NCBI RefSeq assembly: GCF_000271845.1 | Contig: NZ_JH719395.1 | Coordinates: 1,260,466-1,324,465 of the forward strand | Source of the DNA: Rhizobium leguminosarum bv. trifolii WSM2297 | GTDB taxonomy: Bacteria; Pseudomonadota; Alphaproteobacteria; Rhizobiales; Rhizobiaceae | Reading direction: 5' to 3' | Length of the DNA stretch: 64,000 bases | Part shown: positions 42,458 through 51,695 of the stretch, one piece after another | How the letters are laid out: each line of letters begins with the position of its first letter | How positions within the stretch are numbered: position 1 is the stretch's first letter | Program-made: the position numbers and the translations under genes | The notes under the pieces: generated by a model | Seen by the model: only the letters and a program-made list of their open reading frames with translations | The model's database searches: none | What the model was told of the DNA's origin: nothing

Positions 42458-43089
42458 ATGACCACAGAGCGCGTCTACAATGTGCTTTTTCTCTGCACCG
42501 CCAATTCCGCCCGCTCAATCCTCGCCGAATCCATCCTGGAGACCGAAGGCAAGGGCCGGTTCAAGGCCTATTCGGCCGGCAGCCAGCCGAAGGGCGAGGT
42601 CAACCCGCTGGCGCTGAAGGAACTGCGGGCGTTGGGTTATCCTCGGCCGGTTTCCGCTCGAAGAGCTGGGATGAATTCGCCGATCCCGACGCTCCGGAGA
42701 TGGATTTCATCTTCACCGTCTGCGACACCGCCCACGGCGAAACCTGTCCGGTCTGGATCGGTCATCCGATGACGGCCCATTGGGGCATCGAGAACCCGGC
42801 CGTGGTCGAAGGCAGCGAAGTTGAGAAGGGCCGCGCCTTCGCGCAGGCCGCCCGCTTCCTTAAGAACCGGATCATGGCCTTCCTCAGCCTGCCGCTGGCC
42901 TCAATCGACAGGATGGCTCTGCAATCGCACCTGCACCAGATCGGCGCCATGGAAGGCACGTCGGCAAAACCGGCCCGGCCGGCTGATGGCTTCGTTCGAT
43001 CTGCAGCGCTGCCGGAGACGCATAGGGGCGCCTTTGCCAAGGAAGACGGCAGGAAGGTCCTCGACGCCGATGGCAAGCGGATCGCCTGA
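42458..43089 (+). pseudogene. arsC: Arsenate reductase ArsC (low-molecular-weight phosphatase type), frameshifted near 42641
   Basis: The N-terminus has the CX5R active-site loop in [18 protein letters not shown]. The frame then changes: after LRALGYP the expected [20 protein letters not shown] continues in another frame, which carries [15 protein letters not shown] with the redox cysteines, [14 protein letters not shown], and a stop at 43087-43089. One base lost near 42641 explains it. The C-terminal 50 residues extend beyond a minimal ArsC. An ATG at 42458 with AAGGAAGGG upstream is the start. Either a real lesion or a sequence error. Confidence 0.82.
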
Positions 43090-43094
43090 TCCGC

Positions 43095-43361
43095 CTACTT
43101 GACGACGGCCGAGCCCTTGACGATGTCGATCGTCTCGCCACCGTCGAGCCCGATACGATCCCCGTCGGGCGTCGTCATGAAACAGCCGGAGGAGCAGAGG
43201 CTTTGCGAAGCGCCGGCATCGACGACGACTTCGACGCGCTGGCCGCTCTCGGTGATGACGAGCACCACGGCGGCGGGATCGGTGTTGGTGATGGATGCCG
43301 CCTCGGCCGCGGGCGCGGCAAGCAGCGGGATAAGCAAAACGGCGGCAAACCTTGCCATCAT
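43095..43361 (-). CDS. Secreted hypothetical protein
   Basis: An 88-residue protein with a signal peptide (MMARFAAVLLIPLLAAPAAE, cleavage near AEA-A). The mature part is a small beta-rich domain with two close cysteines (SLCSSGCFM). It lies tail to tail with arsC, 5 bases apart. Function unknown. Confidence 0.7.
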   Translation of the reverse strand: MMARFAAVLLIPLLAAPAAEAASITNTDPAAVVLVITESGQRVEVVVDAGASQSLCSSGCFMTTPDGDRIGLDGGETIDIVKGSAVVK

Positions 43362-43473
43362 GTGCGGCGGCGCGGACGCGCCCTCCCCTCGAACGATCGG
43401 TGCTGCCCTCGGCAGCGATCCCGATGGAGGAGATGATGCACATAGACCTGTGAATGATGGCTGAATGAGCCGT

Positions 43474-46008
43474 TCAGCTCTTCAAGCTGCCATCCGCCGT
43501 CCGCCCGCGCAGCTGCCGCACCGGCCGCTCCTCTTCTTCGACGGGCTTGTTCCTTGGGTCGTCCTGGCCGTCCGTCCGCTCCTTGACGGCATTGGCAAGG
43601 ACGGGCGCCGCATCGCGATGGATGGTGAGATCGCTCTGCGGCAGCGGGATCTCGATGCCTTCGGCCTTGAAGCGCCGGAGGATCTCGATCCTGAGATTGT
43701 TGCGCACCGTCATGCCGTCGCCCATGTCGGCAAGGAAGAAGCGCAACTCGAAATCCAGCGAATAGGGTCCGAAGCGCAGGAACTCGACATGCGGCTCGGG
43801 ATTGCGCATGACGAGCGGTATCTTGGCCGTCAGCTCCAGCAGAATGTCCATCACCTGCTGCGGATCGGCATTGTAGCTGACGGAAACCGGAATTTCCGAG
43901 CGGCCGATCTTGTTGCGGTGCGTCCAGTTGCCGACCAGGCCGTTGATCAGCTCCGAATTCGGCACGATGATCGACTGCTTGCGGAAAGTCTCGATCTCGG
44001 TGGCGCGCACCGAGATGCGTTTGACGATGCCTTCGGCCGTACCCGACACCACATGGTCGCCGACCTTGAACGGCCGCTCGACAAGCAGGATCAGGCCGGA
44101 GACGAAGTTGGAGACGATGTTCTGCAGGCCGAAACCGATGCCGACCGAGAGCGCCGAGGCGACGAGCGCGAAGCTCGACAGGTCGATACCGGCGGCCGAG
44201 ACGCCGATGATCGCCGCGATGCCGACGCCGAGATAGCCGATGCCCGTCTTGACCGAATTGCGCACACCTAGATCGACATGGCTTCTTGCCATCACATTGC
44301 CGTCGAGCCAGCGCTGCAGCCAGCGCGTCAGCAGGTAGACGCCGGCAAACAGCAGGATGCCGGTGCAGATGCCGAGCAGCGAGATGCTGATGCCGCCGAG
44401 CCTCACCTCGGTAAACAGCCGGTAGGCGATAAGCTGCAGGTCCTGTATGTGGAAGCCCCACAGCAGCAGGATCAGCGGCAGGCCGACCACCAGCGCCACC
44501 GCATAGATCGCAAGGCCGACAACCAGACCCGCCTGGTCGATCGCCACCGGCCCGAGATTGAAGCGGCGCGTCAGGAAGCGCGCGAAGAAGGTATCGCCGA
44601 AGCTCTCCTGTTTTGATATCGCTTTGCCGGAAAGCAGGCCGACATACATGGTGACGACGACCGCGCCGGTGATGATGAGCTGGGTGGCGACGAAGCGCGC
44701 TAGCCCGACGTAACCCGTCAGCGCAGCGATGATCAGGCCAGCGCCGACGACGCGCAGGATGATCGCCATGCCGCGCGGCCAATGCCGGCCCGGCGCATCC
44801 GGATCGCCGTTCTTTGCCAGCATCGGCTTACCGAAGGACGCTGAGATCAAAATGATGCCGATGATCAACGCAGCGATCAGACTTCTGACCACGGTCAGCA
44901 CCAGGGGCGAACCCATCGCCTCGCTGACCGTGCTGAAGAGATAGTCGAGCGCATTGACGATCGCCATCGCCAGCAGGCAGTAGCCGATCGAGCGCGCGCC
45001 GAGATTGGAAAGATGCACCAGCCGCCAGCGCGGTTCGTTTGGCGCGAAGATGGCGTTGACGAAGCGGCCGACGAAATAGACGAGCCCGATCGCCGCGAAC
45101 AATGCGCCGATCACGGGCGCGATATCCGGCCGCAGCACATTGAAACCGTTGAGGAAGAAGAAGGAGGTGACGAGCAGCACCGAAAGCGCCAGCGTTCGGA
45201 TCAGCGTCGACCAGAAGGCAATCGACAGACGGCCGATATAGGACGGGTTCTCGACTGCCTCGTCGCGGCGCAGATAAGAGCCGAACAGCCGGTAGCTGCC
45301 CGAAAGCAGGATGAGGGCCGAGGCGAGCGACAGGAAGATCGCCGCAAACATCGGAAAACGCTTGAATTTCCAGACGAAGGCGGCCCAGCTCGACAAGGCT
45401 TGCGAAAATTCGCTGATCTCGTGCACGAAGGCCCTTGCCGCATCATCGAGCACCGAAACGGAGATCTCGGTGCGCCTGAAAAGCGTATCGGCAAAAAGCC
45501 GCCGCCGCATCTCGATGATTTCGTTGACGAGCTTCGTCACCGTAATCGACAGGTTTTCGGCATCACCCGTCACCGCGTTGATCTGCGCCCGCTCGGCGGC
45601 GAGCGCGTTGCGCTCCTGGGTAACGATCTCGGCTTCCGGAGGCTGCCCATCCTTCGGCGGATCGCCGATCTCGGCAAGCCGGTTCTTGATCTGGTCGAAA
45701 CGCGGCCTGAGATTGACCGAGATGGTGATCACGGCGCGGCTGAGCTCGTCGGCCTTGGTCGCAAGCCCGACCAGCGCATCGTCATTATCGGCATTCTGCT
45801 TGACGCCGTCCTGAAGCGCCGTCAGCTGGACTTTCGCCTTGTCGATCTCCTTCGCCGCCTGGTCGAGCGGCGTATCGGCAAGCGGCGCCTGCGCGGCCGC
45901 CGATGCCGGCGGCTCCTGTGCGAAGGCCGCAGCACCCTCGAATTGCGCGCCGGCGAGCGCCAGCGTCACGAAAAGAATGGTGCGAAGCAGGATGGACCTC
46001 AGCCGCAA
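43474..46008 (-). CDS. Large MscS-family mechanosensitive channel with DUF3772-type N-terminus
   Basis: An 844-residue protein. A signal peptide covers about 1-30. A periplasmic helical domain (about 40-210, DUF3772-like) is followed by about ten membrane segments. The pore-lining helix and beta domain of MscS are visible as GIGFGLQNIVSNFVSGLILL then ERPFKVGDHVVSGTAEGIVK. The cytoplasmic end is charged. It protects cells from hypo-osmotic shock by releasing solutes. It is monocistronic. Confidence 0.92.
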   Translation of the reverse strand: MRLRSILLRTILFVTLALAGAQFEGAAAFAQEPPASAAAQAPLADTPLDQAAKEIDKAKVQLTALQDGVKQNADNDDALVGLATKADELSRAVITISVNLRPRFDQIKNRLAEIGDPPKDGQPPEAEIVTQERNALAAERAQINAVTGDAENLSITVTKLVNEIIEMRRRLFADTLFRRTEISVSVLDDAARAFVHEISEFSQALSSWAAFVWKFKRFPMFAAIFLSLASALILLSGSYRLFGSYLRRDEAVENPSYIGRLSIAFWSTLIRTLALSVLLVTSFFFLNGFNVLRPDIAPVIGALFAAIGLVYFVGRFVNAIFAPNEPRWRLVHLSNLGARSIGYCLLAMAIVNALDYLFSTVSEAMGSPLVLTVVRSLIAALIIGIILISASFGKPMLAKNGDPDAPGRHWPRGMAIILRVVGAGLIIAALTGYVGLARFVATQLIITGAVVVTMYVGLLSGKAISKQESFGDTFFARFLTRRFNLGPVAIDQAGLVVGLAIYAVALVVGLPLILLLWGFHIQDLQLIAYRLFTEVRLGGISISLLGICTGILLFAGVYLLTRWLQRWLDGNVMARSHVDLGVRNSVKTGIGYLGVGIAAIIGVSAAGIDLSSFALVASALSVGIGFGLQNIVSNFVSGLILLVERPFKVGDHVVSGTAEGIVKRISVRATEIETFRKQSIIVPNSELINGLVGNWTHRNKIGRSEIPVSVSYNADPQQVMDILLELTAKIPLVMRNPEPHVEFLRFGPYSLDFELRFFLADMGDGMTVRNNLRIEILRRFKAEGIEIPLPQSDLTIHRDAAPVLANAVKERTDGQDDPRNKPVEEEERPVRQLRGRTADGSLKS

Positions 46009-46098
46009 AAGCGCCTCCGGAAAGGTTGTCGTCGGGATGGAATTCCAGCTTTTCCTAACAAAGAAAGGCGACAGAAAGGCGGAAGCGCCTGGAAAGGT

Positions 46099-46647
46099 TT
46101 AGAAGCCGGCGCCGGGTTGAGAGAGATAGTCGTATTCCACAGCCGTCGACTCCCGCCCGAGCATGACATTGCGGTGCGGAAAGCGGCCATAGGCGGCGAT
46201 CACCTCGCGATGGCGGATCGCATAATCCAGATATTCCGCATCGCCGAGGGTTGTGAACAATGCCACCGAACGTTCCTGCTCGCCAAGGTCTTCGGCATGT
46301 TCGAATGGCAAGTAGAAGAAGGTGCGGCAAGCGGTCTCGACCGCCTGGTCGGCGCCGGCGGCAAGCGCGAGCTTGGCCTCCCGAAGCGCCATCCCGTCGG
46401 TGGCGAAGGCGAGCGGCGTGCCGCGATAAATGTTGCGGGAAAACTGGTCGAGCACGATGATGGCCGCGAGCCGGCTTTCGGCATCCGCCCGCCATTCGTC
46501 GCCGACACCAGCCGCAAGCGCCAGATGCGTATCGCGGAAGCCGTCGCGGATCTCGACGTCAAGCTCCGGCGGCGGGCGGAACCACAGCTCCCGGCCGCAT
46601 CGGACAAACCAGAAATCGTAAACTTCCCGCGGCGTACAGATTGCCAT
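46099..46647 (-). CDS. DUF924 family protein
   Basis: A 182-residue protein with the DUF924 markers LDQFSRNIYRGTPLAFATD and FFYLPFEHAEDLGEQE near residues 67 and 109. The family is a helical TPR-like fold of unknown function, widespread in Proteobacteria. It lies 90 bases upstream of the MscS-type gene on the same strand. Confidence 0.9.
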   Translation of the reverse strand: MAICTPREVYDFWFVRCGRELWFRPPPELDVEIRDGFRDTHLALAAGVGDEWRADAESRLAAIIVLDQFSRNIYRGTPLAFATDGMALREAKLALAAGADQAVETACRTFFYLPFEHAEDLGEQERSVALFTTLGDAEYLDYAIRHREVIAAYGRFPHRNVMLGRESTAVEYDYLSQPGAGF

Positions 46648-46725
46648 GTTTGCTTCCCCTAGCGTTAGGCCTCTTATTTTACTTTAGTAAGTTATTGGAA
46701 AGGCCGGCGAATGGTATGTCACGAA

Positions 46726-46866
46726 GCCCCTCATCCGCCTGCCGGCACCTTCTCCCCGCATGCGGGGCGAAGGGGATTTGCCGCGACCTCTCCGTTCCTC
46801 GCCTACGTCTCGCGGGGCACGTCCCTCTCCCGTCAGAACGGGGAGAGGGTTAGGGTGACGGGCAGG
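46726..46866. repeat. RIME1-like intergenic repeat
   Basis: The sequence begins GCCCCTCATCCGCCTGCCGG and ends GAGAGGGTTAGGGTGACGGG, with internal palindromes such as CTTCTCCCCGCATGCGGGGC and CCCTCTCCCGTCAGAACGGG. This matches the rhizobial intergenic mosaic element type and is a different family from copies A-C. It occupies the gap between the DUF924 gene and the receiver-kinase gene. Confidence 0.82.
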
Positions 46867-46913
46867 CTTCTTGAATTATAGCCGCCATTTCGCGAATTAC
46901 GGTGCGCAGAATC

Positions 46914-47978
46914 CTACTTCCCCTCACACAACGAAAACACCAGCGTCGCCTTCGTCCCATCATGCCCGGGGTCATAAGCAAAATCCGACTTCAAACTTGC
47001 CGCCATGGCCGTCAGGATGCGTGTACCGAGGCCGCCTCCTCGCGCAGAGTTCGACGGATCGAACCCAGCCCCATCGTCCTCGACGACGACCCTCAACGCC
47101 TCGTCCGTCTGCTCGACGAGGACGCGGATCTCGCCCGACACGTTGTCGGGATAGGCATATTTGAAGGCATTGGTTACGAGCTCGCTGACGATCAGCCCGA
47201 GCGTTATCACCTTGTCGGTGGACAGATTGACCGGCTCAGCGGTCAACACAATGCGGTGCGGCCGCTTGTCGTCGCGCATCGAGGCTTCGAGTTCGGTAAG
47301 GAGGCTGTCCAGATATTCGTCGATCTGCACCGAACCGACCTGCCGATTGGTATAGAGTCGGCGGTGCACGCTGGCGATGGCGTTGATGCGCATCTGCGTT
47401 TCGTGCAGCGCATCGATCGCCACCTGGTCCTTGGTCATCGAGGATTGCATGCGGATCAGCGCGCCGACGAGGCCGAGACTGTTGGCGATGCGGTGATTGA
47501 CTTCGGAAAGCAGCATTTCGGCAACGTCGCGCTGCTGTCGGATCACCTCCTGCGCCCGCGCCGTCTCGCGGCGAAAGCGCGCCCGCTCCAGCGCCTGTTC
47601 GAGGGCGGCGGCGAGCAGGTCGAAATAATCGGCCGACATCCCCTTGAGCATGTAATCGTCGGCGCCGGCTTTCAGCGCCGCGACCGCGATGCTGGTATCG
47701 TCCGAGCCCGTCGCATAGATGACCGGCGGATGATCCGGCAATGCCGTGATGCAGGGCAGGATGTCGAGACCGGTTTCATCCGCCAAAAGATGATCAAGCA
47801 CGACCGCGTCGATACCGCCCTCGCCGAGCCTGGTAAGGCCGGCAGCACCGTTCTCAGCCCATTCGACCGAAAAGCCGCGCCGGCCAAGGTTCTCCTGCAT
47901 CAAGAGGGCTAGCCCCTCGTCGTCATCGATATAGAGGATGTGACTCAAAGCATCCGCATCACCGCTAGAATTGCTCAT
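46914..47978 (-). CDS. Receiver-histidine kinase fusion (HisKA_2 type)
   Basis: A 354-residue soluble protein: an N-terminal receiver (ILYIDDDEGLALLMQENLG, Asp in AVVLDHLLADETG), a coiled linker, a HisKA_2/HWE-like dimerisation domain with EVNHRIANSLGLVGALIRMQ, and an HATPase with VSELVTNAFKYAYPDN and DDGAGFDPS. No membrane segment is present, so it receives phosphoryl signals inside the cell. Kinases of this type often feed the PhyR-EcfG stress pathway; that link is inference. The ATG at 47976-47978 follows GGGAGACGG. Confidence 0.9.
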   Translation of the reverse strand: MSNSSGDADALSHILYIDDDEGLALLMQENLGRRGFSVEWAENGAAGLTRLGEGGIDAVVLDHLLADETGLDILPCITALPDHPPVIYATGSDDTSIAVAALKAGADDYMLKGMSADYFDLLAAALEQALERARFRRETARAQEVIRQQRDVAEMLLSEVNHRIANSLGLVGALIRMQSSMTKDQVAIDALHETQMRINAIASVHRRLYTNRQVGSVQIDEYLDSLLTELEASMRDDKRPHRIVLTAEPVNLSTDKVITLGLIVSELVTNAFKYAYPDNVSGEIRVLVEQTDEALRVVVEDDGAGFDPSNSARGGGLGTRILTAMAASLKSDFAYDPGHDGTKATLVFSLCEGK

Positions 47979-48248
47979 TCCGTCTCCCGGCTTTCTCTCG
48001 CAGCGACGACCGCCCGCAAGCGTCCGAGTCGTCCGCATGGCAATGTGGTATTCCATTGGCCGCCTGCGGTAAACAGCGGTTATCCCTCGCCCTTGTCGCA
48101 GGCAGCGCGGAAGAAGGAGGCCGGCATTTTCAGACCATGACTCTGGGCTGGAAGAGCATCCCATGGAAGCCGTTGAAGGAGATCGGAAACGGAAAACCTG
48201 AAATGAAATGCCGAAACGCTGAGCTGCCCGATCGGTTCCGCCGGCGGG

Positions 48249-49694
48249 CTAATTTTTCTGGAATTTCCGATGGCCGGATACTTCGGCCCCCGCCTCCGCC
48301 GGCAGTTGCAGGAAGCGCAGCGACGACATGAGGCCGATCGCGCCGACCACGACGAAAGCCCAGCGGAAGTCGGCAAGTACGGGATTGTCGGCGCCCCTGA
48401 GGGCCGATGCGATATTGAGCACGGCCGCTGCAACGGCGACGCCGAGCAGCATCGACACCTGCTGCAACATGCTCGACAGCGTCGAGGCCGAGCTTCGCTG
48501 CGCCGGACCGATATCGGCGAAGGCCAGCGTATTCAGCGCGGTGAACTCCATCGACCGCGACAGGCCAGCGAGAAAAAGCAGCGCATGGATGAGAAACTGC
48601 GGCGTCCCAGGCTCAAGGAAACCGCAGGCGGCGATCGAAAATGCCGCGATCAGCCCGTTCAGCACAAGCACCGTGCGAAAACCGACGAAGCGCAGAAGCG
48701 GCGTCGTCACCGTCTTCATGCCGAGATTGCCAAGGAAATAGACGAGCAGATAGGTGCCGGCGGCAATAGAACTCAGCCCGAAGCCGAGCTGGAACAACAG
48801 CGGCAGCAGGAACGGCGTCGCATTGATCGCCACCCTACAGGCGGTGCCCGCCGACAGCGTCGACATCGAGAAGGTCTGGACGCGGAAGGCCGAAAGGTCG
48901 AGCAGCGGATTGTCGACGGCGAGGAAATGCCGCGTCGCCATCACAGACAGCACGATGCCGGCTGCCAGCATCGATATGACCGGCAAAAACCCACCGTCCC
49001 ATTTGACCGAAAGCTCCAGGGCGGCAAGCAGGAAGGTCAGACCCGCAGCACTCAGGACGAAGCCGGCGAAATCCAACCGGCCGGGATCGATCTCGCGCTG
49101 CTCCGGCACGAAACGCAGCACCAGTCCCATGCCGAGAATGCCGATCGGGATGTTGATGAGGAAATTCCAGTGCCAGCTGGCATAGGTGGTGATGAAGCCG
49201 CCGAGCACCGGGCCGATCACCGGCGCCGTCAGCGCCGGCCACGTGATCAGCGCGATCGCCTGGACGAGTTCGGATTTGCGGGCGTTCTTCAGCACGATGA
49301 TGCGCCCGACGGGCGTCATCAGCGCGCTTCCCGCGCCCTGGACGGCGCGCCACAGCACGAATTCCGTAAGGCTGTCGGAAAGCCCGCAGAACAGCGATGC
49401 GGCGGTAAAGACGGCGATCGACATCAGGAAGATACGGCGCGCACCGAACCGGTCGCCGAGCCAGCCTGACAGCGGAATGAAGGCGGCCATCGTTAGCATG
49501 TAGACAGTGATGCCAATGCTCATCGACACCGGCTGCACGTTGAAGCTTGCCGCCATCTGCGGCAGCGAGGTCGCGACGATCGTGCCGTCGAGGATCTGCA
49601 TGAAGAAGGAAACGGCAACGACCAGCGCTACGATCTTCGCCTGGCGACCGCTCGCCGCCTCTTGCCCATTCTCGCTCGTCTCTGCCGTGGTCAT
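48249..49694 (-). CDS. DHA2-type MFS multidrug exporter
   Basis: A 481-residue membrane protein with about 14 hydrophobic segments. DHA2 signatures are FFMQILDGTIVATSLPQMAA in helix 1, GWLGDRFGARRIF after helix 2, and WRAVQGAGSALMTPVGRIIV. It exports drugs or other amphipathic compounds with proton uptake. No membrane-fusion partner gene is adjacent. It is divergent from the ABC/Dha operon. The ATG at 49692-49694 gives a family-like N-terminus. Confidence 0.92.
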   Translation of the reverse strand: MTTAETSENGQEAASGRQAKIVALVVAVSFFMQILDGTIVATSLPQMAASFNVQPVSMSIGITVYMLTMAAFIPLSGWLGDRFGARRIFLMSIAVFTAASLFCGLSDSLTEFVLWRAVQGAGSALMTPVGRIIVLKNARKSELVQAIALITWPALTAPVIGPVLGGFITTYASWHWNFLINIPIGILGMGLVLRFVPEQREIDPGRLDFAGFVLSAAGLTFLLAALELSVKWDGGFLPVISMLAAGIVLSVMATRHFLAVDNPLLDLSAFRVQTFSMSTLSAGTACRVAINATPFLLPLLFQLGFGLSSIAAGTYLLVYFLGNLGMKTVTTPLLRFVGFRTVLVLNGLIAAFSIAACGFLEPGTPQFLIHALLFLAGLSRSMEFTALNTLAFADIGPAQRSSASTLSSMLQQVSMLLGVAVAAAVLNIASALRGADNPVLADFRWAFVVVGAIGLMSSLRFLQLPAEAGAEVSGHRKFQKN

Positions 49695-50235
49695 CGATCC
49701 GCCAATGAAAATTCCGGATGACGCGGCAGGGAAGTGGGAAAGGAAGCCGATCGGAGATTGCCGCGCGAGGGAGCGCGATTTGGAAAACCGCGCAGTGGCT
49801 GAATACGCCGGTTGCGGCCGGCCGGAAAGGCTAAATCTCGCACTGTGCAGGAAAATTCCCAATGCGGTCAGCGGCGCGACCTGAAGAAAAAGGCCCCGCC
49901 GGAGCGAGGCCAAGTTTGAACCGCTCCCGGGAAAACAGGAGCGGCGTCGAGGTCCATAGCCTGTGGACCGTTTCGCAGCGAGGTCAGTTTTCGCCCTATC
50001 GGTACGGCTTCGCGGGAATTTCCGGGTTTTCGCGCCAAAAACCCGCCATTCGCCCTCGCCGCCTTCACGACGCGGTTGTGCACCGCAACAACGATTACGG
50101 CTTGCGTTGTTTATAAAATCATCTATCACTAAACATATTGCTAAACATGATGATTGAGGAGTTCATGTGAGCATTCTCTGACGTGGGTGAACGTGCGACG
50201 CCGGCGGGGAGCCGGCATGGTTCTGGGAGGAACTT
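49695..50235. other. Divergent intergenic region upstream of the ABC/Dha operon
   Basis: The 541 bases contain no convincing gene; a 71-codon minus-strand frame (49868-50083) has no motif. A CCGCTCC/GGAGCGG hairpin lies near 49921-49946. The AT-rich stretch 50108-50150 is the likely promoter region for the operon and carries a direct repeat. The binding protein has a GGGAGGAAC ribosome binding site at 50224. Confidence 0.5.
50129..50148. promoter_or_regulatory. Direct repeat CTAAACAT in the operon promoter region
   Basis: CTAAACAT occurs at 50129-50136 and 50141-50148, 12 bases apart, in AT-rich DNA about 90 bases before the binding-protein gene. It may be an operator. Confidence 0.4.
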
Positions 50236-51561
50236 ATGCAGAAAACATCGAAAGCCCTTTTGGGGCTGGCCTCGGCATTCCTAATGTCGTCGGCATTGCC
50301 CAATCTCGCCAAAGCCGATGAACTGACGCTGTGCTGGGCCGCCTGGGATCCTGCCAATGCGCTCGTCGAGCTGTCGAAGGATTTCACCGCCAAGACCGGC
50401 ACGCAGATGAAGTTCGAGTTCGTGCCGTGGACGAGCTATGCCGATCGCTTCCTCAACGAGCTGAATTCTCATGGCAAGCTCTGCGACCTGATCATCGGTG
50501 ACAGCCAGTGGATCGGCGGCTCGGCCGAGAACGGCCATTACGTCAAGCTCAACGACTTCTTCGACAAGGAAGGCATCAAGATGGATGACTTCGTGCCGGC
50601 GACGGTCGTCGGTTACTCGGAATGGCCGAAGAACACGCCGAACTACTGGGCGCTGCCTGCCATGGGCGATGTTGTCGGCTGGACCTACCGCAATGACTGG
50701 TTCGAGAAGCCGGAACTGCAGAAGGAATTCAAGGAGAAATACGGCCACGATCTCGCAGCTCCGAAGACTTACGATGAACTGAAGCAGATCGCCGAATTCT
50801 TCCAGAAGCGCGAGATCGACGGCAAGACCGTCTACGGCGCCTCGATCTATACCGAGCGCGGCTCTGAGGGGATCACCATGGGCGTCACCAACGTCCTCTA
50901 CGACTGGGGCTTCCAGTACGAGAACCCGAAGAAGCCGTACGACATGGAAGGCTTCGTCAACTCGGCCGACGCGGTCAAGGGCCTCGAATTCTACAAGTCG
51001 CTTTATGATTGCTGCACACCGCCCGGCAGTTCCAACGTCTACATGGTCGAATCCGCCGACGCCTTCAAATCCGGCCAGGTCGCCATGCAGATGAATTTCG
51101 CCTTCACCTGGCCTGGCCTCTACAAGGACGAGAAGGTCGGCGGCGACAGGATCGGCTTCTTCCCCAACCCGGCTGAAAAGGCGCATTTCGCGCAGCTAGG
51201 CGGCCAGGGCATCTCGGTCGTCTCCTATTCCGACAAGCGCGATGCCGCCCTGCAATACATCAAGTGGTTCGCACAGCCAGACGTGCAGGCCAAGTGGTGG
51301 GAACTCGGCGGTTTCTCCTGCCTGAACTCCGTCGTCAACGCGCCGGACTTTGCCAAGAGCCAGCCCTATGCCCAGGCCTTCCTGGACTCGATGGCGATCG
51401 TCAAGGACTTCTGGGCTGAGCCAAGCTATGCCTCGCTGCTGCAGGCCATGCAGAAGCGCGTCCACAACTATGTGGTCGCCGGCAACGGCACCGCGAAGGA
51501 AGCGCTCGACGGTCTGGTGAAGGACTGGAGCGACGTCTTCAAGGACGACGGCAAGATCTAG
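50236..51561 (+). CDS. Sugar/polyol ABC transporter substrate-binding protein
   Basis: A 441-residue periplasmic protein of the carbohydrate family (COG1653). A signal peptide covers about 1-27, ending NLAKA-D. The mature protein begins ELTLCWAAWDPANALVELSK, and includes LIIGDSQWIGGSAENGHYVK and a long aromatic-rich binding region (SEWPKNTPNYWALPAMG). It captures the substrate imported by the permeases that follow. The ligand cannot be read directly; operon partners suggest a polyol or short ketose. First gene of the operon. Confidence 0.93.
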   Translation: MQKTSKALLGLASAFLMSSALPNLAKADELTLCWAAWDPANALVELSKDFTAKTGTQMKFEFVPWTSYADRFLNELNSHGKLCDLIIGDSQWIGGSAENGHYVKLNDFFDKEGIKMDDFVPATVVGYSEWPKNTPNYWALPAMGDVVGWTYRNDWFEKPELQKEFKEKYGHDLAAPKTYDELKQIAEFFQKREIDGKTVYGASIYTERGSEGITMGVTNVLYDWGFQYENPKKPYDMEGFVNSADAVKGLEFYKSLYDCCTPPGSSNVYMVESADAFKSGQVAMQMNFAFTWPGLYKDEKVGGDRIGFFPNPAEKAHFAQLGGQGISVVSYSDKRDAALQYIKWFAQPDVQAKWWELGGFSCLNSVVNAPDFAKSQPYAQAFLDSMAIVKDFWAEPSYASLLQAMQKRVHNYVVAGNGTAKEALDGLVKDWSDVFKDDGKI

Positions 51562-51610
51562 TGTCCGAGCGGACAGGCGGCATCCCTCTGCGCGCCATCC
51601 TGGCAAGGAT

Positions 51611-51643
51611 GGCGGCCCGGATCGGCAGCCGAGCCGGGCCGCC
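51611..51643 (+). other. Strong intercistronic hairpin between binding protein and permease
   Basis: Arms GGCGGCCCGG (51611-51620) and CCGGGCCGCC (51634-51643) pair perfectly. No T run follows, so it is more likely an mRNA stabiliser giving excess binding protein than a terminator. Confidence 0.7.
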
Positions 51644-51695
51644 GGATCCCCCATATCCAGAAAGACCTGATACCCCAAAAAGACCAGGTGAAAAC

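Noticed and set aside
43358..44782. Minus-strand frame of 474 codons overlapping the MscS gene
   Set aside because: A second frame within the MscS gene; the MscS frame carries all recognisable motifs.
49868..50083. 71-codon minus-strand frame before the ABC operon
   Set aside because: No ribosome binding site or motif seen and it spans a hairpin; kept as intergenic.
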